A stretch of DNA of 64,000 nt from Chengkuizengella sp. SCS-71B (GTDB taxonomy: Bacteria; Bacillota; Bacilli; Paenibacillales; KCTC-33759): positions 682,001-746,000 of the forward strand of contig NZ_JAZHSH010000001.1 in assembly GCF_040100845.1 (NCBI RefSeq), read 5' to 3'. The notes under the pieces were generated by a model. It did no database searches. It had not been told where the DNA came from and worked only from the letters and a program-made list of their open reading frames with translations. Made by a program: the position numbers and the translations under genes. Shown piece after piece: positions 53,697 through 63,361 of this stretch. Each line of letters starts with the position of its first letter. The stretch's first letter is position 1.

Positions 53697-53749
53697 AAAA
53701 AAGGGAACTTATTATGCTGATTATCATCAGCAAGAATAAGTTCCCTTTT
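53697..53749. terminator. Bidirectional terminator
   Basis: AAAAGGGAACTTATT pairs with AATAAGTTCCCTTTT with a stable inner hairpin; it serves the minus-strand transporter. Confidence 0.8.
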
Positions 53750-53758
53750 AGTTTTCGA

Positions 53759-55114
53759 TTATCCAATAATAATATCTTCTTTTGGATAGTGAAAGTTTTC
53801 TTTTCTTTTTTTAACTTGAAATATGTACAACATGGAAAGGACTCCAATTCTTCCTGTAAACATAAGAAGCATGATGATGATTTTTCCAAGCGTAGATAAT
53901 TCACTCGTTATACCCATCGATAACCCACATGTACCAAATGCTGAAGTGATTTCAAAAATAATAGCCATTAGTGAAAAGTGGCTGCTTTCTATACTAACTA
54001 ATAAGATAATACTGGCTACGACTGTCATTGAAGCTAAGGTGAAAATGAAAAAGCTTTTTGTAACATCATCTTGTTTTAATGAGCGTCTAAAAATTCTGAT
54101 TTCACTTCTGCCTAATGCATAAGTTATCAATGCCAAAATAACTATCGTAAAAGTAGTTGTGCGTATCCCGCCACCAACACTAGAAGGACTAGCCCCAATG
54201 AACATTAATACGGACAAAAACATTTGAGTTGCAGTCCCAAACTCTGATACATCCATCGTCGATAATCCACCACTGCGGACTGTTACCGAATTAAATAAGG
54301 AGAAAAATATTTTTTCGTGCCAGCTTTTGTCAGCATAGTACAATTCATTTTCTACAAGCCAAATGCCGACTGCACCTACTAATAACAACAAGAAAAACAT
54401 AGAGGTTGTTAGTTTTGTATATAATGAAAAGCGAAAGTTTTTATTATCTCGAGAAAAATATTCTTTAATTTCAATGAGCACTGGAAATCCAATAGCACCT
54501 AATATAATTAACGCGATGGTTATGATTTGTATAAAATAGTCATGCGAAAAGTCAGTTAATGAATTTCCAAAAATATCAAAACCTGCATTTGTATAAGCAG
54601 AAATAGAGTGAAATAAACCATGGTAAAAAGCTTCTAACCAAGAATCATAATATCCAGCAAAGTGAAAATATATAGTGAAAATTAAAGTTCCAATTGCTTC
54701 AAATAACAATACTAATCCAAGTACAAGGCGAATTAATTGTACAAGTCCTGATAAACGATTTTGATTTTGGTCAATCATAATTAATTTTCGATAAGTTAAG
54801 CTAATATTTCGACCTAATATCATCCATAAAAATGTTCCCAATGCCATAATTCCAATTCCACCAATTTGAAACATCAATAATAAAACGATGGTACCAAATA
54901 CACTGAAGGTTTCTGAAACATTAACAACCGTAAGTCCAGTCACACTGATGCCGCTAGTTGCAGTAAATAAAGCATCAATGAATGAAAGTTGTACTCCATC
55001 TTGTAAGCTGATAGGGAGCAGCAGCAACAAAGTAGCAACGATAATAGAAATTAAATAACCAGTAACGATAAACTGGGTTGGTGTCATTTGAGTTATTATT
55101 TTTTTAATTGACAA
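53759..55114 (-). CDS. ktrB: TrkH/KtrB-type potassium uptake protein
   Basis: The 451-residue membrane protein has four pore repeats with selectivity segments near TATSGISVTGLT, HSISAYTNAGFDIF, FNSVTVRSGGLSTMD and ITSAFGTCGLSMGI. These define the SKT channel family, with KtrB-like length. The regulatory KtrA partner is not in the window. TTG at 55114 follows GGGGGG. It imports K+ driven by the membrane potential and Na+. Symbol inferred from length. Confidence 0.9.
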   Translation of the reverse strand: MSIKKIITQMTPTQFIVTGYLISIIVATLLLLLPISLQDGVQLSFIDALFTATSGISVTGLTVVNVSETFSVFGTIVLLLMFQIGGIGIMALGTFLWMILGRNISLTYRKLIMIDQNQNRLSGLVQLIRLVLGLVLLFEAIGTLIFTIYFHFAGYYDSWLEAFYHGLFHSISAYTNAGFDIFGNSLTDFSHDYFIQIITIALIILGAIGFPVLIEIKEYFSRDNKNFRFSLYTKLTTSMFFLLLLVGAVGIWLVENELYYADKSWHEKIFFSLFNSVTVRSGGLSTMDVSEFGTATQMFLSVLMFIGASPSSVGGGIRTTTFTIVILALITYALGRSEIRIFRRSLKQDDVTKSFFIFTLASMTVVASIILLVSIESSHFSLMAIIFEITSAFGTCGLSMGITSELSTLGKIIIMLLMFTGRIGVLSMLYIFQVKKRKENFHYPKEDIIIG

Positions 55115-55314
55115 AGTGAGATTTCCCCCCAATCCGTGAGCACCATATCAAAATATTATCATACCCTATTTTCTAAAGAAATTCTAACAGAAATTGAATC
55201 ATGTTAACAATAATTTGTGAATTTCTCTGGATTAGGACTTAACATATGTTGGATTTCGTTGTAATATGAGGTATATTGTTGATTTATATAAAAGTTCGGA
55301 AAGGGGAAGCCCCA

Positions 55315-55806
55315 TTGAATGAGTTTAAAATAAAAGTATTAGAACTTCTACAAGAAGATGCCCGCCGTGAAGCTGATGTGATAGCAACTTTACTAGAAGT
55401 AAAGGAAGATGAGGTTATCAAAGCTATCGAAGAGATGGAGAAGGATAATGTGATTGTGAAATACGCACCTGTGATCAATTGGAGTAAAGTTCATGATGAT
55501 AAAGTAACAGGCATTATTGAAGTTCAAATAACACCTGAACGCGGGCGCGGTTTTGATACGATTGCGGAAAGGATATATCGATATCCTGAAGTAAAGACGG
55601 TATATCTAATGTCCGGAGCTTATGATTTACAAATTGAAATTGAAGGTAAAACTTTAAAGGAAGTTGCATTCTTTGTTTCTAATAAGTTATCTACGATTGA
55701 CTCTGTACTCTCTACAAAAACACATTTTATTTTAAAAAAATATAAACAAGATGGCATTATTTTAGAGGATCATGAAGATGATCATCGTATGCTCATTTCA
55801 CCATAA
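55315..55806 (+). CDS. alaR: Lrp/AsnC-family regulator (AlaR-like)
   Basis: The 163-residue protein has an N-terminal HTH (FKIKVLELLQEDARREADVI) and a RAM ligand domain (VTGIIEVQITPERGRGFD; YLMSGAYDLQIEIEG). TTG at 55315 is chosen because AGGGGAAG lies at good distance. It is 14 bases upstream of an aminotransferase, the order of alaR-alaT (yugG-yugH) in B. subtilis, where AlaR activates alaT in response to alanine. Symbol by synteny. Confidence 0.88.
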   Translation: MNEFKIKVLELLQEDARREADVIATLLEVKEDEVIKAIEEMEKDNVIVKYAPVINWSKVHDDKVTGIIEVQITPERGRGFDTIAERIYRYPEVKTVYLMSGAYDLQIEIEGKTLKEVAFFVSNKLSTIDSVLSTKTHFILKKYKQDGIILEDHEDDHRMLISP

Positions 55807-55820
55807 GGGGTAAGAGCGGT

Positions 55821-57011
55821 ATGTTAAAAACGAATAGATCAATGACAGATTATATATCTCCTTTAGTAAAGGGTATCCCTCCATCAGGAATAAGGAAATT
55901 TTTTGATTTGGTTTCAGGACGAAAGGATATCATTTCATTAGGAGTCGGAGAACCTGATTTTGTAACTCCATGGCATGTAAGAGAGGCATGTGTTTATTCA
56001 CTTGAAAAAGGAAAAACAACATATACTCAAAATGCAGGATTACCTGAATTAAGAGAGGCCATTTCTGCATATTTATACAGACAATTTGCATTGAAATATG
56101 AACCATCTAATGAGGTTTTAATTACAGTGGGGGGGAGCGAAGCGATAGATCTGGCTCTCCGCGTTCTAATTCAACCAGGAGATGAGATTCTTATTCCAGA
56201 ACCTTCTTATGTGTCTTATTCTCCGATTGCTTCTATTGTAGGAGGTAAAGCGGTTGGGATTGAAACCTATGCTAAAGATGATTTTAAATTAACTGCTGAA
56301 TCATTAGCTGAGCAAATTACTGCCCAATCTAAGGTGTTAATATTATGTTATCCAAGTAATCCTACGGGCGGAATTATGACTTATGAGGATTGGATACCCA
56401 TTGTAAACCTTGTAGAAGAACATGACTTAATTGTCATATCAGATGAAATTTATGCTGAATTAACCTATGATCAAGAACATGTTAGTTTTGCTTCTATGCC
56501 TGGTATGAAAGATCGCACAATTGTTGTTAGCGGTTTTTCTAAAGCTTTTGCAATGACTGGGTGGCGATTGGGATATACATGTGGACATCAAGATCTTATT
56601 GCAGCGATGTTAAAAATTCACCAATATACGATTATGTGTGCACCTGTAATGGCGCAACAAGCTGGAATTGAAGCATTAACAAATGGAATGGAAGAAAAAG
56701 ATCGCATGGTAGAGTCTTATAATCAACGTCGTCGTTTAGTGGTCAAAGGGTTTCGAGAAATGGGATTGGATTGTCATGAACCCAAAGGAGCATTTTATGC
56801 ATTTCCATCGATTCAATCTACAGGATTGACCTCTGAACAATTTGCTGAAAAATTACTGGAGGAATTTAAGGTAGCAGCAGTACCTGGAAACGTATTTGGG
56901 CTGGGTGGCGAAGGATTTATACGTTGCTCTTATGCAACTTCTGTAAGTGAATTAAATGAGGCTTTGGAACGGATAGGAAAGTTTGTGAAGAAATATCAGT
57001 ATTTGGACTGA
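55821..57011 (+). CDS. alaT: Class I aminotransferase (AlaT/PatA-like)
   Basis: The 396-residue PLP enzyme has the Schiff-base K241 in SGFSKAFAMTGWRLGY, NPTGG, SDEIYAEL and the Arg in GFIRCSYA. It should move amino groups between alanine or aromatic amino acids and 2-oxoglutarate. Synteny with an Lrp regulator favours alanine transaminase. AAGGGGTAAGAGCGGT precedes the ATG. A strong terminator follows. Confidence 0.9.
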   Translation: MLKTNRSMTDYISPLVKGIPPSGIRKFFDLVSGRKDIISLGVGEPDFVTPWHVREACVYSLEKGKTTYTQNAGLPELREAISAYLYRQFALKYEPSNEVLITVGGSEAIDLALRVLIQPGDEILIPEPSYVSYSPIASIVGGKAVGIETYAKDDFKLTAESLAEQITAQSKVLILCYPSNPTGGIMTYEDWIPIVNLVEEHDLIVISDEIYAELTYDQEHVSFASMPGMKDRTIVVSGFSKAFAMTGWRLGYTCGHQDLIAAMLKIHQYTIMCAPVMAQQAGIEALTNGMEEKDRMVESYNQRRRLVVKGFREMGLDCHEPKGAFYAFPSIQSTGLTSEQFAEKLLEEFKVAAVPGNVFGLGGEGFIRCSYATSVSELNEALERIGKFVKKYQYLD

Positions 57012-57072
57012 CCATTGGTATACTACTTTGGATTAAATATATATAAGTGATGAATATTCCACTTAGTATTTT

Positions 57073-57104
57073 AGAGTCTTTGCTTAAGGCAAAGACTCTT
57101 TTAT
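57073..57104 (+). terminator. Rho-independent terminator
   Basis: AGAGTCTTTGC-TTAAG-GCAAAGACTCT followed by TTTATT. Confidence 0.9.
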
Positions 57105-57149
57105 TCACGCTTTTTTTATTTGGATTTAGCAGTATATATTTAATAGAAT

Positions 57150-58028
57150 TTAGCTGAAATATTCTGAAAGATTTTGTTGACAGATATCAAAAATTAATTT
57201 GTTGTCTAAAACATCGCTTATTGCACGAGCCTTTAGCAATGACTTTCTACACAACTCTTTTTCATTAAGATTCCAGTGAATAGTTGCTTTATGTAGATAT
57301 AAGTCTGCTAAATAATACATAGAATAAAAACGTTTACAATAAGAGATTCCTCTTGTGCAAATTTTTAGGGCTTCTCTGAATTGTTTTTCATCAACAAGTA
57401 CTCTTGTATAGTTATAGTATACTCGGTTATATATGAGTTTGTTATTTAATTCTTTTTTTTCATTGATAATGGTAATGATTTTTTTATACAAAGTTATAGA
57501 AGCCTTTGGATCGCCATGGTCATATAATATCATTGCTTTTGTAATAAGTATTTCGATTTCAACTTCATTATAAAATCCATGGGGGTCCCTTAACGAAAGA
57601 GCATGATCAATAAATTCTATCGCTTTATTGTATTTTTTGTGTAAATAAAAAATACAAAGCCCTTTATATAGAAAAAGGTACTGTTGATGTTTAATGTTGG
57701 AAAAGATTGGATTTTTCTCTTCTTTTTGCACCATTTTAAGTACAGATTCATATTCTCGATTTGTCAAATGTCTTCTAACCACAGTATAAAACTCATCAAT
57801 ATAATCTTGCTGTAACTCCTGATTATTTGTTAATAAATAAGAAGAATCTATCCCTAGTCTTTCAGAGAACTGTTGAATAATATAACTAGAAGGTAAGCAT
57901 ATTCCGTTTTCAATACGACTTAGGTTAGCTTGTGTACAAATACCATCACATAGTTGTTTTTGGGTTATATTCATCTTTAATCTAATCTCTCTTATTTTTT
58001 GACCAATGTTGATAGATTCACTTTTCAT
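57150..58028 (-). CDS. XRE-type regulator with TPR-like C-terminus (PlcR/Rgg-like)
   Basis: The 292-residue protein has an HTH (IGQKIREIRLKMNITQKQLC, then LSRIENGICLPS; residues 8-62) and a helical repeat region (from about 80) with FLYKGLCIFYLHKKYNKAIE-like TPR units. Length and layout match PlcR, Rgg and other RRNPP regulators that bind secreted peptides. Start at the second Met because GGAGG lies at good distance. No small signal-peptide gene is seen on either side, so any ligand is encoded elsewhere. Confidence 0.82.
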   Translation of the reverse strand: MKSESINIGQKIREIRLKMNITQKQLCDGICTQANLSRIENGICLPSSYIIQQFSERLGIDSSYLLTNNQELQQDYIDEFYTVVRRHLTNREYESVLKMVQKEEKNPIFSNIKHQQYLFLYKGLCIFYLHKKYNKAIEFIDHALSLRDPHGFYNEVEIEILITKAMILYDHGDPKASITLYKKIITIINEKKELNNKLIYNRVYYNYTRVLVDEKQFREALKICTRGISYCKRFYSMYYLADLYLHKATIHWNLNEKELCRKSLLKARAISDVLDNKLIFDICQQNLSEYFS

Positions 58029-58197
58029 TTTATAACCTCCAAACAAAATACATGAGTTAACTATTCTGAATGAGAAGAAAAATTACTTACAATATTCAAG
58101 AGTTATTGTTAATAATTATATAATTTAGTATTTTAAAATAAAAGGGATAGATACAAATATTACGAAATAAAAATGTTAAAGACTCCTATACCTTTTT

Positions 58198-59997
58198 CTA
58201 ATCTTTACTTAATATGACCAAGTGATCTCCAGCCTCTACAATCAGATCTTCTGTTAAAGTTGCAAAAGTGATCTTATCATTTTTTTTGAGTACACAAATG
58301 ATGAGCTCATGAGGAGATCTATCCTCCCGTTTGATGGTTTTATTTTCTTTCATTTCTATGCTTTTAAAGGTATGACCGGTCTCAATTTTACGATTTAACT
58401 CCTTGTAGTTTTCTTTCTCACCGAATAATAATTGCGATTTTATAGCTGGAGAATATAATTGGTCCATAACATGTTCTTCCTTGTTTATCGTAAGGGCCAA
58501 ACAATTTTGGTGTCCAAATATTGGTAAATACATATTATGAATTAAAGCGTTATAAGGTACAGTATCAGTTACCGCCAGAATATAGTCGTAGGAGTTCATA
58601 TCAATGTTAAATTGAGTATTTTTAGACAAAATTTCACCGTGGTAAGTATCAATATTTCGTTTTTTAGCTTCAATTATATTATCGTAAACTCTATCTACAA
58701 TTATTGTCGAAATGCCTATTTTCCGGAAAAATAAAGCTAGTTCAATGGAAAACTTACTAGCTCCAGCCAATAGTATACCTGGTGAATGTTTGTTTGCAAG
58801 TCCCAGCTTCCTTGATATGAATCCAATAGAAAAACCATGTGCACATACAGTAACAATAACTAGTGCAAAAGTAATTGTAGTAAAAATCTTAGCATCTGAA
58901 TAACCATCTTCAGAAAGAATCGAAGCAAAATATCCAGCAACGGTTAAAGCAACTATTCCTCTAGGCGCAATCCAGCCAATTAATGTTCTTTCTGCTAGTG
59001 ATAATTCTGTACCAATAGTTGATATCCAAATTGAAGCGGGTCTAACTAAAAACAACATAATCAGTATGAAGCTAATGATAGGTAAACTAAATATTTCTTT
59101 AATGGTCGCCATTGGTAATGATGCTGTTAGCATAATGAAAATAGTTGACGTAAGTAATACAGATATATTTTCATTAAAATGACGGATACCGCCTAAAGAG
59201 GATATATATTTACTCTTATGTGCAATAGTCAGTCCCATTACAGTTACTGCCAGCAAACCAGTTTCATGCATAATCATTTCTGAAATACCAAAGCAAAGCA
59301 ACACAGACGACAAAATAATAGGCGCTTTTAAATATTCAGGGATTTTTCCTTTTTCGCTCATCTTGCTGATAGTGAATGCAAAGATATATCCTAATAAAGC
59401 AGCAAATATAGCCCCTAAAAAGAAAGAGAATATATAACTTATGCCAATAGAATCATTGGTTATAACCTTAACAATCTGGTAAGCAAATAATGCGACTAGA
59501 GCGCCAAATGGGTCAACGATGATACCTTCCCACTTTAAAACAGCTGCTGTTCGTGGTTTTAACTTAGCCTGTCTTAAAAGTGGAATGATCACCGTTGGAC
59601 CTGTGACTATGAATAATCCACCGATAACAAAAGAGACTTCCCAGCTTAGACCTACAGCGTAGTGAGCGGCTAACGAACCACCAATCCAGGCAAGAAACGC
59701 TCCTATAGTCACAATTCTAACTACCGATTTAGATATACCTCTTAGTTCTCGAACATCAAGGCTAGAGCTTCCTTCAAACAGAATGAGAGCTACGGCTAAA
59801 GAAATGATGGGAACATAATAATCTCCTAATGCGTGCTCAGGGTTTATGAAGCCTAAAAAGGGTCCGATCAACAAACCCGCAATAGACATAATAACAATCG
59901 CTGGTAATTGAAAACGCCATGCTAACCATTGAGAGGTAATTCCTAGTGCAAGGAAGGTTACAATTCCAAATAGAATTAATTGCTCCAAATCATTCAT
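58198..59997 (-). CDS. CPA1-type cation:proton antiporter with RCK/TrkA-C domains
   Basis: The 599-residue protein has about 12 helices (1-400) with SGLIGP-like start GLLIGPFLGFINPE, WEGIIVDPFGALVA (the ND-type ion site, Asp present) and RTLIGWIAPRGIVALTV, then a TrkA-N-like fold (LLAGASKFSIELALFFRKIG) and a TrkA-C end (KITFATLTEDLIVEAGDHLV). It exchanges Na+ or K+ for H+, gated by nucleotide or ions. The longer start at 60024 is possible but has no ribosome-binding site. Confidence 0.9.
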   Translation of the reverse strand: MNDLEQLILFGIVTFLALGITSQWLAWRFQLPAIVIMSIAGLLIGPFLGFINPEHALGDYYVPIISLAVALILFEGSSSLDVRELRGISKSVVRIVTIGAFLAWIGGSLAAHYAVGLSWEVSFVIGGLFIVTGPTVIIPLLRQAKLKPRTAAVLKWEGIIVDPFGALVALFAYQIVKVITNDSIGISYIFSFFLGAIFAALLGYIFAFTISKMSEKGKIPEYLKAPIILSSVLLCFGISEMIMHETGLLAVTVMGLTIAHKSKYISSLGGIRHFNENISVLLTSTIFIMLTASLPMATIKEIFSLPIISFILIMLFLVRPASIWISTIGTELSLAERTLIGWIAPRGIVALTVAGYFASILSEDGYSDAKIFTTITFALVIVTVCAHGFSIGFISRKLGLANKHSPGILLAGASKFSIELALFFRKIGISTIIVDRVYDNIIEAKKRNIDTYHGEILSKNTQFNIDMNSYDYILAVTDTVPYNALIHNMYLPIFGHQNCLALTINKEEHVMDQLYSPAIKSQLLFGEKENYKELNRKIETGHTFKSIEMKENKTIKREDRSPHELIICVLKKNDKITFATLTEDLIVEAGDHLVILSKD

Positions 59998-60074
59998 CTC
60001 TTTTCTATATATATTTTGAACCAAATAGGTATGGATTTTGCTTATCTAATTCTACAAGTCTTTATCATTTAAAA

Positions 60075-60108
60075 ATAGACCGCACTTTTTTATAAGCACT
60101 CGGTCTAT
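60075..60108 (-). terminator. Terminator of the pyrophosphatase gene
   Basis: On the minus strand ATAGACCG pairs with CGGTCTAT with inner GTGC pairing, followed by TTTTTAAA. Confidence 0.6.
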
Positions 60109-60260
60109 CTTTGAAAAAATTTGTATTGTCGTTTTACGTGACGAAGGAAACTTTGCCTGTATACTTATAATCTATTCAATGTTTAATATATTTATAACTT
60201 GACATGCCGACCTATGCACTAGTTCAGCACATAGATCTCCTTAGTATTATTTCGTATTTT

Positions 60261-61190
60261 CTAATTAGCTAATGCTTCAGTAAGATTTGGAACAACCTGC
60301 TTCTTACGTGAAACAACACCCTCGAGAACAGCAGTATTGTTACTCAAAGTAACGTTAAATGCTTTTTCTACAGCACTTGCTTTTTTGCCTAGTGCTAATG
60401 CAGTGGAATTGTTTGTTAAGATGTCTGTTACAGCAAAAACAAATAAGTCTAATTCTTTTTCAGCAATTACTTGTGTAATTGCATCTTCTAATTCTTGCTG
60501 ACGATTAAGAACGTCTGCTGTATCTACAGTGTTCACTTGAGCGATTTCAACCTTATAATCTCCCATGTTAAATTCTTTTGCATCAAGAGTGATCATTTCA
60601 TTAATACTTTTTCCACTTAGATCTGCCCCAGCTTTTAACATATTTAAACCATATTCCTCTGCATTCACACCTGCGATTTCAGCTAACTCATGAGCAGCAG
60701 CTACATCTTGGTCTGTACATGTTGGAGATTTAAATAATAAGGAGTCAGAGATGATGGCTGATAACATTAATCCAGCAATTTCCTTCTTGATCGTAACTCC
60801 ATGTTCTTTATATAGTTTATTTAAAATAGTTGCGGTACATCCTACTGGTTCAGCTCTGTAATATAATGGATCGCTTGTTTCAAAGTTCGATATACGATGA
60901 TGATCAATGACTTCTAATATACGAACATCTCTGATATCCTCTACACTTTGTTGAAATTCATTATGGTCAACCAAAATGACATTTTTTACTTCATTTGCAA
61001 CTGTACTGACTAAACGAGGGGCTGCAACCTTAAATTGATCTAAAGCGAACTGAGTTTCTCCACTTACTTCACCTAAACGAACAGCCTCAGCGTCCATTCC
61101 AATTTCTTTCTTTAAATCAGCATAAACAATTGCAGAACAGATCGTATCTGTATCTGGATTTTTATGTCCGAAAATAAGTACTTTTTCCAT
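60261..61190 (-). CDS. ppaC: Manganese-dependent inorganic pyrophosphatase
   Basis: The 309-residue family II pyrophosphatase has the metal ligands H9, D13, D15 (GHKNPDTDT), D75 (LVDHN) and D96-H97-H98 (VIDHHRI), and the C-terminal substrate-binding SRKKQ. It hydrolyses pyrophosphate from biosynthesis, most active with Mn2+. There are no CBS domains, as in B. subtilis PpaC (same length). GAAGGAGAATTC precedes the ATG. Confidence 0.96.
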   Translation of the reverse strand: MEKVLIFGHKNPDTDTICSAIVYADLKKEIGMDAEAVRLGEVSGETQFALDQFKVAAPRLVSTVANEVKNVILVDHNEFQQSVEDIRDVRILEVIDHHRISNFETSDPLYYRAEPVGCTATILNKLYKEHGVTIKKEIAGLMLSAIISDSLLFKSPTCTDQDVAAAHELAEIAGVNAEEYGLNMLKAGADLSGKSINEMITLDAKEFNMGDYKVEIAQVNTVDTADVLNRQQELEDAITQVIAEKELDLFVFAVTDILTNNSTALALGKKASAVEKAFNVTLSNNTAVLEGVVSRKKQVVPNLTEALAN

Positions 61191-61796
61191 TTGAATTCTC
61201 CTTCATATGTTCATTGTAGATATGCTTATTCCTAAGTTATCTTCACTGAATATATATTTTATCATAAATCCTGAGTAAAACAGTAGGTTTTACTAAAAAA
61301 TGTTTTAAGAAAAAATGACAATTAATAATCTGTCAAAATGAAAAGAGGACTATAACATCCTCTTTTCACCGCACTTCCCCAAGTGCAATTTGCCCATAAA
61401 CATATTTACCAAAAGGTAAATAAATTAGTTTTGTCGCACATCCTCTAAAGGAGAAGATAATGTGGACATTTCTATAATAATATATGGAAAAAATAAAATC
61501 AAAACATAATAAACTTAGAAATGAAGATTCCAAAAAAGGTGAATAAAGTCCTATTTAATTGATCATTCATTTTTCCTATTCATTTCATTTATTTGTAAAA
61601 TTTTATGTAATTATACTTGATTTTTAGTACATTATGTAATAAAGTGGGGATTAATAAAGGGGGGGAGAGCATTAAAAGGCAAGAAAATTGTTGATTTAAG
61701 ACGAAAAAGTGATGACTTTGTCAAAAATTTTGTTAATTAGTAGATTTGACCTAGTTATAGTTTATTAACAAAGAAAACAACAAAGGAGGGATGAGC
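61191..61796. other. Intergenic stretch with hairpin and palindrome
   Basis: GAAAAGAGGA / TCCTCTTTTC (61339-61368) is a perfect hairpin. TATTTACCAAAAGGTAAATA (61403-61422) is a palindrome. AAAGGAGAAGATA before an ATG at 61460 leads to only five codons. A TTGACC at about 61747 could be part of a promoter. No gene is evident. Confidence 0.5.
61403..61422. promoter_or_regulatory. 20-bp palindrome, copy 1
   Basis: TATTTACCAAAAGGTAAATA is an inverted repeat with TATTTACC arms. It recurs with one change at 63295. Operator-like by form; the binding protein is unknown. Confidence 0.5.
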
Positions 61797-62390
61797 TTGG
61801 ATGGAAAATTATTTCAGATTGTAATGGAAGCTGAATCTAGTAAAATACGCATTAAAAACATGAGAAAAGATCTAATAGAAGAAAGGAAACGTGCACAAAA
61901 GTTAAATGATATAGAGAAGATGGATGATGTTGAGTTAGATATTATGATACTGAATAGAGCAATTACAAATTTAGATTCACAAATTGAGTTCGTAAATCTT
62001 ACAAATAGGCGAGAGGTCATTCCTAAGAAATTTATTAAGGCAGCGAACTTAACTGAAGTACAGCATAAAGTTTTAATTAAAAGATTTATTGAAAAGAAAT
62101 CCTATAAACAAATTGAATCAGAGTTAGCTCATTTCAACCATAATCTCAATGCAAGGGATTCATTTAAAAAGGCAAATAGCAAAATAAAAAAAGCAGCTTC
62201 TTCGTATCAAGAGGCAATAGGATTAGGTTTTAATGAAAAAGAAGCATTACAATACATACAAATGTCAAAAAACACAAAAACAATATGGTTGATGTATAGA
62301 GATGGACAAACTTATTCAGAAATATCCAAAATACTAAAAGTGAGTAAGCCTTACATATCAAAGGTGTTAAAACCATTCAAGAAATATTAA
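61797..62390 (+). CDS. Sigma-region-4-like protein with two helix-turn-helix segments
   Basis: The 197-residue protein has a basic helical N-terminal part (about 15-70, coiled-coil-like), then LTEVQHKVLIKRFIEKKSYK (about 88-110), similar to sigma70 region 4 or phage late-gene regulators. A second HTH lies at the end, TYSEISKILKVSKPYISKVL (about 173-192). AAGGAGGG spaced six bases decides the TTG at 61797 over ATG 61791. It probably controls transcription of the following module. Confidence 0.65.
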   Translation: MDGKLFQIVMEAESSKIRIKNMRKDLIEERKRAQKLNDIEKMDDVELDIMILNRAITNLDSQIEFVNLTNRREVIPKKFIKAANLTEVQHKVLIKRFIEKKSYKQIESELAHFNHNLNARDSFKKANSKIKKAASSYQEAIGLGFNEKEALQYIQMSKNTKTIWLMYRDGQTYSEISKILKVSKPYISKVLKPFKKY

Positions 62391-62563
62391 ATTCAATACA
62401 CGTCTAATTACTCCCTATAATTAGATGTTCAACAATTAAAACCATAAACACATTGTTTCTATTCACGATTTATAAATGTTGTTAGGTATCGAAAATAGAA
62501 AGAATGAACATTAAATTAGTTTTATATAGATGATTTATTAAGCAATTAAAGGAGAGGGTACCT

Positions 62564-62965
62564 ATGGAATGGTACGCAGTTAAAGTATTGAAAAATGAAG
62601 AAAAATATGTTGCTAAATTGATATCTCCCTTCGTAGATGAGGTTAAAAAATTTACAAAAATGACGATGGTGAAAACAAGAAAAGGGATGAAGTGTGTGTC
62701 AGTCCCAATGCTTCCAGGATATATTTTAATAAAAGTGGATATGACAGATAAGAAATTCTCTACGATTAACAATTTACCTTATGTTATAAATGTGATTACT
62801 GATTCCAAATTGAAACCTATCACAATAAAAGAAGAAGCAATACATCAGCTAGAAAGAAGAATATATAATGAAAATATAGAACAATGCAAACTTTCAGACT
62901 TAAGTAGCGATCTTTTAGCGAGTAATGCAATCACTTTTAACAAAAATAATAATTTTTATATGTAA
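62564..62965 (+). CDS. NusG paralogue with NGN domain only (LoaP-like)
   Basis: The 133-residue protein starts MEWYAVKVLKNEEKYVAKLI and carries MLPGYILIKVDMTDKKFSTI, the NusG N-terminal fold that contacts the RNA polymerase clamp. The order fits specialised NusG proteins such as LoaP, UpxY and RfaH that antiterminate single long operons. The KOW domain that would follow residue 125 is absent: the sequence ends NKNNNFYM and no KOW is found in other frames. AAAGGAGAGGG precedes the ATG. Confidence 0.75.
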   Translation: MEWYAVKVLKNEEKYVAKLISPFVDEVKKFTKMTMVKTRKGMKCVSVPMLPGYILIKVDMTDKKFSTINNLPYVINVITDSKLKPITIKEEAIHQLERRIYNENIEQCKLSDLSSDLLASNAITFNKNNNFYM

Positions 62966-63070
62966 TAATGGTTTACAATATATTCTTTTTAATGTAAAAT
63001 AAAGTTAACAAAAATAGCGACAAATTGATCAGGTTCTATAATTGTGCCTATTTTTAAAACAATAATATTG

Positions 63071-63102
63071 AAAACTCTCTATTTCAAGTAGAGAGTTTTT
63101 TT
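63071..63102 (+). terminator. Intrinsic terminator ahead of the pilus genes
   Basis: AAAACTCTCT / AGAGAGTTTTTTT around ATTTCAAGT. It lies between the NusG paralogue and the Tad-type genes and could be the site where antitermination acts. Confidence 0.85.
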
Positions 63103-63173
63103 GCGTGTAAAAAAAGATTTAATGTGCCTATCATCTTATTAATCATTGATTTAGTTAGAAAGGAGGGAGGGGT

Positions 63174-63260
63174 TTGACTCCGCTACAATGGTTTTATACA
63201 GTTCTTGTTCCTATTAGTATTGTAGTAATAGCCGCTTTGTATTATTTAAACAGCCTATGA
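63174..63260 (+). CDS. 28-residue membrane micro-protein
   Basis: A TTG behind AAAGGAGGGAGGGG encodes 28 residues, MTPLQWFYTVLVPISIVVIA then ALYYLNSL, one transmembrane helix. The ribosome-binding site is excellent. It sits just after the terminator and 101 bases before the TadZ-like gene. It is probably a small accessory of the pilus locus; function unknown. Confidence 0.6.
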   Translation: MTPLQWFYTVLVPISIVVIAALYYLNSL

Positions 63261-63294
63261 CTACCCACCATAGGTGTTATGTAACAAGCCCTCA

Positions 63295-63314
63295 TATTTA
63301 CAAAAAGGTAAATA
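63295..63314. promoter_or_regulatory. 20-bp palindrome, copy 2
   Basis: TATTTACAAAAAGGTAAATA differs from copy 1 by one base. It lies 48 bases before the TadZ-like start codon. Confidence 0.5.
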
Positions 63315-63361
63315 GAAAAACCCAAAAAAGTATAGGCAAAAAATAAGAGAGGATGATAAGA

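Noticed and set aside
61360-61480. Possible riboswitch-like leader around TTTGCCC, GTCGCAC and the palindrome
   Set aside because: The conserved core of the c-di-GMP, ZTP, fluoride and preQ1 classes is not present on either strand.
61484-61546. 20-codon Lys-rich ORF
   Set aside because: No ribosome-binding site and no homology that I recognise.
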